Source: Cryptomeria japonica | Lineage: Eukaryota; Streptophyta; Pinopsida; Cupressales; Cupressaceae | Length of the DNA: 64,000 nucleotides | Assembly (NCBI RefSeq): GCF_030272615.1 | Contig: NC_081410.1 | Span: 261,256,437 to 261,320,436 of the forward strand | Direction: 5' to 3' | Shown: positions 57,276 to 64,000 of the stretch, piece by piece | How positions within the stretch are numbered: position 1 is the stretch's first letter | Layout of the letters: every line of letters begins with the position of its first letter | Notes under the pieces: generated by a model | The model's database searches: none | What the model was told of the DNA's origin: nothing | Seen by the model: only the letters and a program-made list of their open reading frames with translations | Translations under genes and position numbers: made by a program

Positions 57276-58495
57276 TGTTGGATATTGTTGGTCATTGTTG
57301 CTGCTAGGATATGTTGTTTTCATTGATGTTAACATATTCTTATGATTTGCTCCGGTGTTTGCAGATTGGGAAGTTCTTATGATTTGGTTTGCAGTGTTGT
57401 ATTGTTGATCATTGTTTTGCAGAGTTTGATATATCCTTGGTATATTCCGATGTGATCAGATCTTGTGCTGAGATTTTGGGATATTGTTTGGGATGGTCTT
57501 GTGTATCTTTAGTTCAGATGGATCATGATTTGCTTCTCTGCAAGTTATCTTTCTTCGTGATAGTTGCTGATTGGTTGTGTTCTTGAGATTTTAGATGTTG
57601 ATCGATGAAGATATGATAAGTGGTGTTGGTGCAGCCGTTTTTGATGATTCTAACATGCTTGCTGGTGTTTCCTAGTCATGTCTTATTTGTTTTGTCAATT
57701 TTCATTGATCATTGTGAGATTTTTTGATGGTTTCTATCAACCGGTGATGATTTTCATGCTATGCAGTTTTCCTGGTGGTGTAGCGTGTTGTGGTTGATCT
57801 TGGCGTGATTTCCGGTGGAGTTGTGCATTTTGAATTTGATTTAGGTCCATGTTATGTCATGCAAATCATTATATTGGTCCGTTGGTCACTCTTTGTATCG
57901 TGTGATGTAATTTTGTAATTGAGGGTTGAGGGTTTAGTCGACCTTGCTGCCAAGGTTGATGAATTGTATATATAGGTGATATGTTCATGTAATTTAGGTG
58001 TTGATGTTGAGTCTGTATTATCAGAGAGAGGTTTATATGTGAACAAGAGATTTATCCTTCGGTGTTGAGATTGAGGAGAGATTGGTGTTGTAGAGTAGAC
58101 ATCTATGCTTAACCGGAACTGTAATCAAGCATTTGAAGATGTTATCCTTTTAGTTCATTTCTTTTGGATTGTAGTTCGAATCTTTTTGTAAGTCAGTGAG
58201 ACTTCCCTGAGGGTTGTAGCCTTTCGGGCCATTATATTTGAGCAGTGAGCTCTAGGTAGTGTGCTTGAATGCATGTGCATTCCCCATTGTAATACTTTCA
58301 AATACTACTACAGAATATAATCTTACTGCGGGTAGGTTCCCACCGTGGTTTTTCCCTTAACCGAGTTTTCCATGTCAAAAATCTTGGTGTTGTATGTTGT
58401 GCTTTGAATTTGCTTATCCATCTTATTACTATAGTTTATCAGATTTGTTTTTGTAATCAAATTTGTTGATTCAGTGAAGATCGACTCTCCTTTAG
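57276..58495 (+). repeat. Element C 3' LTR
   Basis: Begins TGTTGGATATTGTTGGTC and aligns with the 5' LTR over about 1.2 kb with many substitutions. Similarity fades at about 58490, short of the expected ...AACA end, so the last 30-60 bp are lost or diverged. TATATATA at 57967-57974. Confidence 0.88.
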
Positions 58496-59331
58496 TTGCA
58501 ATTGGAAATTTACCTTGATCTTTAATTGTGTCTTCATAATTGGGTGCAAACATAACTTGTGATGATTTGTTTGCATCCTTATCAGTTAGATGTCTAATAG
58601 GATATCCTCGTGAAAGAATAAACTTTAAACCCTCCTTATTGTCTTTGTTCTAATAGGCTACTTCTTCATCCTCTTGTCGATTTGTGAAGTCCATTTTGTG
58701 CAACTGATTTGATAGAAACATATACATTTATGAACTTTTCTCATGTTTCTCATGATATTTTTGTACAAAAGATATTGTTTTAGCATCCAAATTTGAGAAA
58801 AATAATTCTAAGTCATCCCAAAATTTGTCTTCTTCAATATCTTGTTTACTTTTCAACATGAGAGGATGGATTTTGGCTTTATGGAAGCTCTCTTCTTAAA
58901 GTAGGACTTCCGATTTGATATCACGTTCACCAACAACCTTGTGTATGTTAATTACATCATCTTGAAAAACAAGGTTGTCTTCATTTGCCTCCTCATAAGC
59001 CAATACCTTGTCATCAATACAAGAACCAAATTCCTCTATTATGCTAGAGAACTTGTCTTGATTAATTTCCATATAGGAGAGCAACTACCATATAGGAGCA
59101 CATTTGTTTGTGGATCAATGAACAATGCACACAAATTATATTTTTACATTTTTCTATTTGTTCATAGAGTAACATGTCAATAGAGAATTTTCTTGCTTCT
59201 TTCCTCTTGTTTGACCACATGTTAATTTGACCACTCACAAAATATATGCTTGAGATGATATATTCTAATGAAGTGGCGAGGGTAAATTGATTAGAACTAG
59301 TTCCACTCAAACTTCTCAACCTTTCTATCAA
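58496..59331 (-). pseudogene. Decayed reading frame of unknown identity
   Basis: On the minus strand one frame runs from 59084 to about 58490 with three stops (58896, 58726 and 58654 region). Blocks include SIIEEFGSCIDDKVLAYEEA, KFWDDLELFFSNLDAKTISF and KEGLKFILSRGYPIRHL. Upstream, in another frame, is an open stretch 59331-59062 (LATSLEYIISSIYFVSGQIN). I do not recognise the protein. It abuts the 3' end of Copia C, which may have truncated it. It may be a broken host gene or a remnant of another element. Confidence 0.45.
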
Positions 59332-61079
59332 TGTTTGAAGTTCTTTTTATTGTTTTCAAAATTTGTTTGTAGGTTTTCTGGTGTCATGGGAGGATGTCGA
59401 GGAATTGTTGGAGTTTGATAAGGTTGTTCTTACCCAGGGTTCTCGTGAATTATTGAATTAGGGTTTTCATAAATCAATGGGAAAATTTTGATTCTTGAAC
59501 ATTAATTAAAATTGAATCAAAATAATTCCTTTATTACTATTTAATTCATTTTTTATAGTAAAAACTAACAAACCCTACCTCCTCCACATTGTGGATATCG
59601 TGGCAAAATTTAGTAGTTTGATCAAGTCTACAACATGTGGGAATTCTCTTGCTCATTATTTTCTATTAGAAAGCTGATTATGTCTTGGAGTGTATCTAGT
59701 TTTGTTGGCCGACCTTACCCGATGAACGATCCCGCCTACCCTATCTATTCCTCCTAGGTGGAAGCATCTTGTTTTCTATTGTTTGTGGATGTGTTGTAGA
59801 TGCCAATTGAAACTTCATGGCATGGATGGTTCTCATCCAGCTCTTATTTCCATAAAGATGATAAATTTGAAAAGTCAATGAAGCATGATCGATTGGCTTG
59901 TTCTCAAGCATTGAATGGTTGAATTTGATATATTTGAAAATAAATTATTTAGGAAAATTAAGTATTGGATTTTGTTATCAAAAGGAAAAGAGAATCATTA
60001 TTGTATCATGCCCTTTCTTAATTATGTTGCATGCAAGTAGGATTTAAATGACACAATTTAATAGTATGCTATAGTAGGCTTGTTAGCCACATGTAAAGAG
60101 AAATGATTTGTAGATATTCATAATGATGTATTTTGGTGTTTTGAATTCAATGATATTTGATCCTATTGTTTGGAATTAAAACCATCTATGTTTGGGATGT
60201 GATTCATTTATTGGTAATGCATGCATGCCATTTTTTGAGTAGCATTTGCTTATCATCGTAGAAGGGATTTAGCATGTTTGGGCAATAATGTTTAAAAAAT
60301 ATTCAGGCTTAATTGTTTATGAAGTTGAAATAAATATTAAAGTTATTTTTTGTTTTGTTATTTAAACATTGAGTAGGTAGGATCAATGATATGATGTGTC
60401 TAGTTGACATTAAGCCAAGCATTGAATTGTTCTTTTATGATTGTCAAATTTGATGTATGATGTCAATGCTTATGAATAACATGCTATGCTTGAACATTGC
60501 TATAATTGTAGAGTAGAATTATTAGTTTATTGTGTGCATTTGACTCTTGTGAGAGTTAAGACATGCCATATATGCTTGTGTAATACACGAGACTAATGGG
60601 TATGCTAATGAATAATAACATTTTGGGTCATAATCAATATAATTTATTTAAATTATAATTTATGTTGAACCCAAAGTGTGAGCAATTTTTTTGTTCAAAC
60701 CTTTTCAAGATAACACCAAGGTTGAGATTATCATGCCTAGTTCCAAGTCTTGCTTGCTATAGGCATGTTCGAAATTTCTTTGCCCTTGTCTTGATTTGTG
60801 TGACCCCACTTCTTGTTAAGGTTTAGACAAACTACGGTAATAAACAATATTAAATATAATACATAATAAAAAAGAGGCAAAAATAACAATTAATAACACA
60901 AATTTAATGTGGTTCACCCAATGAGGGCTACATCTATAGAGAAACAACTATCCATTTTGCTTTTATTATCCAACAAAAAAAATATACAATTTGATAATAT
61001 TTACATTCCACAACCTCTTATTCATCAAGTCTTTTTGGTGGTTTATAAAGGTAGATTTACATGCTAAAATAATTATTGA
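59332..61079. other. AT-rich spacer, no gene
   Basis: Nothing coding recognised on either strand. At 60895-60940, AATTTAATGTGGTTCACCCAAT followed by GAGGGCTACATCTATAGAG resembles a motif common in short plant LTRs; I cannot define ends. Confidence 0.5.
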
Positions 61080-61484
61080 CTTTTTTATTAAATAATGGGC
61101 AATTTTCGCTTCGCAGGCATTGCCCCCAAACCCGTACCATGGGCTTCGTTCTCAGTTCCCCATTGGGGGGATGAGCCCACTGGGCTGTACCCCATGCACT
61201 CCCCCATTAATTGATTTGGGGGAAAAACATGGGTAACAAAGTCACCAAAATTTAAATTTGGCAACATGATCAGTAAATACTTGTACCAACAACTTCCATC
61301 TTTTGAGACTTCTTGTATGTTATTTAATCCATTGTGTTCAAACATGTGCCTTGACTACAAGCACATAATTGATGGTTTGATTAGATGAGCCCTACTATCT
61401 CACAATTAGCTTACATCGTGAGGGGGTAATCCTATAATAGATGTTATTCCCACATTTTCTTGGATGTCATCTTAGGATGTGCAT
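61080..61484. other. Spacer with a GC-rich patch
   Basis: A patch at 61100-61200 (TTCGCAGGCATTGCCCCC, CCCCATTGGGGGGATGAG) is GC-rich against AT-rich surroundings and contains the fold-back CCCCATTGGGG. No gene. Confidence 0.4.
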
Positions 61485-62000
61485 TGTAGTGGGTGTTGCT
61501 CTCATTCTAATCCTTGTGCCCACTAGAGAATGGGATCATAGTAGGTGTTTCTCTCATTCTAATCTTTGTGCTCACTAGAGAATGAGATCATAGTGGGTGT
61601 TTCTCTCATTCTAATCCTTGTGCCCACTAGAGAATGAGACCATAGTGGGTGTTTCTCTCATTCTAATCCTTGTGCCCACTAGAGAATGAGATCATAGTGG
61701 GTGTTGCTCTCATTCTAATCCTCGTGCTCTCTCGTTCTAATCCTTGTGCCCACTAGAGAATGAGATCACAGTAGGTGTTTCTCTCATTCTAATCTTTGTG
61801 CCCACTAGAGAATGAGATCATAGTGGGTGTTGCTCTCATTCTAATCCTCGTGCTCTCTCATTCTAATCCTTGTGCCCACTAGAGAATGAGACCATAGTGG
61901 GTGTTTCTCTCATTCTAATCCTTGTGCCCACTAGAGAATGAGATCATAGTGGGTGTTGCTCTCATTCTAATTCTCTTGCCCACTAGAGAATGAGATCATA
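61485..62000. repeat. Minisatellite, about 52-bp unit, nine to ten copies
   Basis: Unit core TCTCATTCTAATCCTTGTG then CCCACTAGAGAATGAG then ATCATAGTGGGTGTTTC. The CACTAGAGAATG word occurs nine times. Each unit has inverted arms CTCATTCT and AGAATGAG. Two units carry an extra inner copy (CTCGTGCTCTCT). Confidence 0.95.
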
Positions 62001-62793
62001 GACTAGTATTTGATGTCTCTGCCCTCTCGAGTGCATGTTATGGTGACTTTATCACACAACATGTGATTAAGTCTTCAACTTGTGTTGTCATGCTTGATTG
62101 ATTGGCGTCACACACATTGGGTGTTATGTTTTTATCATGACATCTGAAGTGCATAATCATGTAATGCGACTTATTGATGTTGGAACCCAAATCATTTATC
62201 AAATGATACACATTATTTTTTGATACTTAACCATAAAATTTTATAAATAGCTAATAATAATTCTTATCATTTTCATCTTTTCAAAGCTGAGGGTAGCCTG
62301 AATCTGTCATTTCATGCTTTTATCACAAAAAGCTCTCGCCAATCAAACCAAACCCCAACCCATATTAATTCTTATCATTATCTGAAAGCTAAATACACCT
62401 ATTTTTTATTAAATTATCACACATTATTTATTTATCAACCTAAATTTACTTTGTTCTTTATTAAAAAATTAATCGGATTTATTTAATTAGTCCAGATCTG
62501 TGTAAAACGGATTTTATTCCCTTACAATCTTAAAAGCACAGAGCATTAACATAGACATTGGTCATGGGAAAACGTGAAATGGTTTTTAAAATTTTTGCCC
62601 AATTAGAAATGAAGAGCCACCCTGCAATTTACAGTGTTTTTAAGATTAAAGTGGGGGAAATGTCGGTCACGTCAAAATCCAGCAGCACTATAATTGGTAG
62701 TGCAATAGTTCTAGTCGCCTCCTTGTCATTCCCAACAAAGGGAGGAAAGGATTTTAAATAAATCTCCATTGCCCACATCAAATTTAAACAAAA
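62001..62793 (+). promoter_or_regulatory. Upstream region of the SABATH gene
   Basis: About 0.8 kb between the minisatellite and the start codon. TATAAATA at about 62241 is far from the ATG; no clear TATA box lies within 200 bp. ATTTAAAC and AAAATG precede the start. No other gene seen. Confidence 0.4.
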
Positions 62794-63571
62794 ATGTCCA
62801 TGGATTTTAAAATAGAAAATGTTCTGAGCATGAATGGTGGACAGACAGATAGCAGCTATGCAAGAAATTCATGTTATCAGGTATAATTTCCATTTCAAAG
62901 CTCTGGGTAATCTTAGTTTTTCAGTCCATCTGTGTATGTTGTTTGTTATTTGGAATTTCTGTTTAGTTTTGAAGATTACAGTTTTGAATGGAAGAAAGAT
63001 TTTTTGAAATTCCTGTTCAATGAAGATTACAGTTTTGTTTTGAATGAACGAAGGATGTTCATGAGACCAAAGCAATCTAAGGGGTAGATATAATTTCCAT
63101 TTCAAAGTTAAAGATTTTGAATTCTCTTGTTTCTAAGTTCACAACTTCACAGCTTACCAATCCCTATTGCTTTATTAGGAGATTTCCCTGCGTATTCTAC
63201 AGCCTTATTTGGAAGAAAGCATCGGTCAGATGAAGATGGTTCCTTGTGGGAGGTTTTGCATAGCAGATCTAGGGTGTGCAGCTGGACCCAACACGCTTCA
63301 TGTCGCTCAAATAATTTGCAGGGCAGTGCAGAAGAAATACAAGGCCCTGGGAATTGGCATGCCAGATTTGCAAGTCTTCTTTTCTGACCTCCCCTGCAAC
63401 GACTTCAATTTGCTTTTCCAGAGCTTACCATTGTCAGTGCCTCCTGATGGCAGATTACAAGCATGTCACTACTTTGCAGCAGGGGTGGCAGGCTCCTTCC
63501 ACAACCGTCTCTTTCCCAGATCATCTCTCCATTTCATTCATTCCTCTTTCAGTTTGCATTGGCTTTCACGA
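62794..63571 (+). CDS. SABATH family carboxyl/N-methyltransferase, exons 1-2 (3' end outside window)
   Basis: SAM-dependent methyltransferase of the SABATH family, which methylates carboxyl groups of small acids (salicylate, jasmonate, benzoate, IAA, gibberellins) or ring nitrogens. Exon 1 is 62794-62880 (MSMDFKIENVLSMNGGQTDS, then SYARNSCYQ), donor CAG|GTATAA. Intron 1 is 298 bp. Exon 2 is 63179-63571, acceptor TTTATTAG|GAG, starting EISLRILQPYLEES; donor CGA|GTATGT. Both introns are phase 0. Motifs: MNGG..SYA (substrate/SAM contact), IADLGCAAGPNTL (SAM-binding motif I), FFSDLPCNDFN, YFAAGVAGSFHNRLFPR, SSFSLHWLS. The 160 residues seen are the N-terminal 40-45 percent of a usual 350-380; no stop or frameshift. 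The substrate cannot be told, since the deciding residues are mostly in later exons. A start at the second Met (62800) is equally possible. Confidence 0.93.
62881..63178 (+). other. SABATH intron 1
   Basis: GT...AG, 298 bp. Contains two direct repeat pairs: TATAATTTCCATTTCAAAG at its start and near 63088, and GAAGATTACAGTTTTG near 62971 and 63014. Confidence 0.85.
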
Positions 63572-63659
63572 GTATGTTTACACACATTTGATTATGAAAT
63601 TTTATTATTTATGATTAAATAGTATATTTACAACTTTGATTTGTTCAAGTGGTTCATCC

Positions 63660-64000
63660 ACAATTGTTAGATTAGTTAGATTGATCTAAAAGTGGATCTT
63701 ACTAAAGAAGTAATTTATAATATATTGATCTTATTGATAGATTATCTGAAATCTCTTTATTAGTAAGATTAATCTAAAAGATAGATCATATGAACTTTTC
63801 TAATACTAGACAGATCTTATTAAAGAAGCAATTTTAGAAAGGTGGATCTTACTGTTGGATTATTTGAAATCATTTCTCTAGTAATAGATGGTTCCTATTG
63901 AAGAAGCAATTTCAAATAGGCGGACTCTATTGATGTATCATCTAAAATCACTTCTTTACTAAGACCCATCTCTATTGAAGAAATAACTTCATCTGGGAGG
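63660..64000 (+). repeat. Degenerate repeats of about 100 bp in SABATH intron 2
   Basis: At least three diverged units containing GATCTTATTAAAGAAGCAATTT, GATTATCTGAAATC and TTTCTCTAGTAATAGA-type words run to the window end. No coding content seen; exon 3 is not reached. Confidence 0.75.

Larger units (their letters stand above)
21926..58495 (+). mobile_element. Element C: Ty1/Copia element expanded by five nested insertions
   Basis: A 5' LTR (21926-23172), initiator-Met primer site and gag-pol begin on the plus strand. The coding frame is found again in pieces at 38797-39098, 48225-48325, 49747-50059 and 56523-56934, followed by a polypurine tract and a 3' LTR from 57276. Between the pieces lie D, F, H, I and G. 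Without them C is about 7 kb, a normal Copia size. The LTRs differ at many positions, so C is clearly older than Gypsy B. Confidence 0.9.

Noticed and set aside
61088-61345. 85-codon frame on the minus strand
   Set aside because: Overlaps the GC-rich patch; no domain.
61485-62000. CRISPR-like regular repeats
   Set aside because: Plant nuclear context, no distinct spacers and no cas genes; the units are contiguous minisatellite.
62558-62761. 67-codon frame upstream of the SABATH gene
   Set aside because: No motif; lies in the putative promoter or leader and ends before the methyltransferase start.

Overview
The window is plant nuclear DNA, almost certainly from a seed plant with a large repeat-filled genome. 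A conifer-like gymnosperm is my inference, from the depth of retrotransposon nesting and the low density of host genes. I see no bacterial, plastid or mitochondrial gene set. About 90 percent of the sequence is LTR retrotransposon. The only intact host gene seen is the 5' part of a SABATH-type methyltransferase at the right edge (62794-63571, continuing past the window), with intron-exon structure and no stops.

Left block (1-19721). A Ty1/Copia element (A) enters from the left. Its reverse transcriptase frame is split at base 470 by a complete 16.3 kb Ty3/Gypsy element (B, 471-16751). B has 1908-bp LTRs, a 5-bp target duplication (ATTGG), primer-binding and polypurine sites, and one gag-pro-RT-RNaseH-second RNaseH-integrase frame with nine in-frame stops and no frameshift. 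The two RNase H domains place B in the Tat lineage. A resumes at 16752 in the same frame and ends in its own LTR (18203-19721).

Spacer (19722-21925). No gene; short tandem repeats and a direct duplication of about 375 bp.

Central block (21926-about 58495). This is one Copia element (C) of about 7 kb, inflated to about 36.5 kb by five insertions. D (26061-38791, minus) is gag-only, and its 3' LTR holds a 4.4 kb solo-LTR-like element E. F (39099-46459, minus) is a full gag-pol Copia. H (about 46465-48224) is rich in hairpins. I (48326-49741) looks like a solo LTR. G (50060-56517, minus) carries a zinc-knuckle/coiled-coil Gag-like ORF and a second frame of about 1,050 codons that resembles no part of pol. 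Most borders carry 5-bp duplications that identify the host frame on each side. All Copia-type elements have initiator-Met-tRNA-like primer sites, and most share a C-rich motif near the LTR end.

Right block (58496-64000). There is a decayed minus-strand reading frame of unknown identity, AT-rich spacer, a minisatellite of about 52 bp units (61485-62000), and then the SABATH gene, whose second intron holds degenerate repeats of about 100 bp.

How it works together: the elements are parasites of one another. Copia F and Gypsy B are lineages that once encoded their own enzymes. D and G lack pol and would have needed enzymes from relatives with matching LTR and primer signals. B appears to have moved after its genes were already broken. 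The best candidate for something undescribed is the second ORF of element G.
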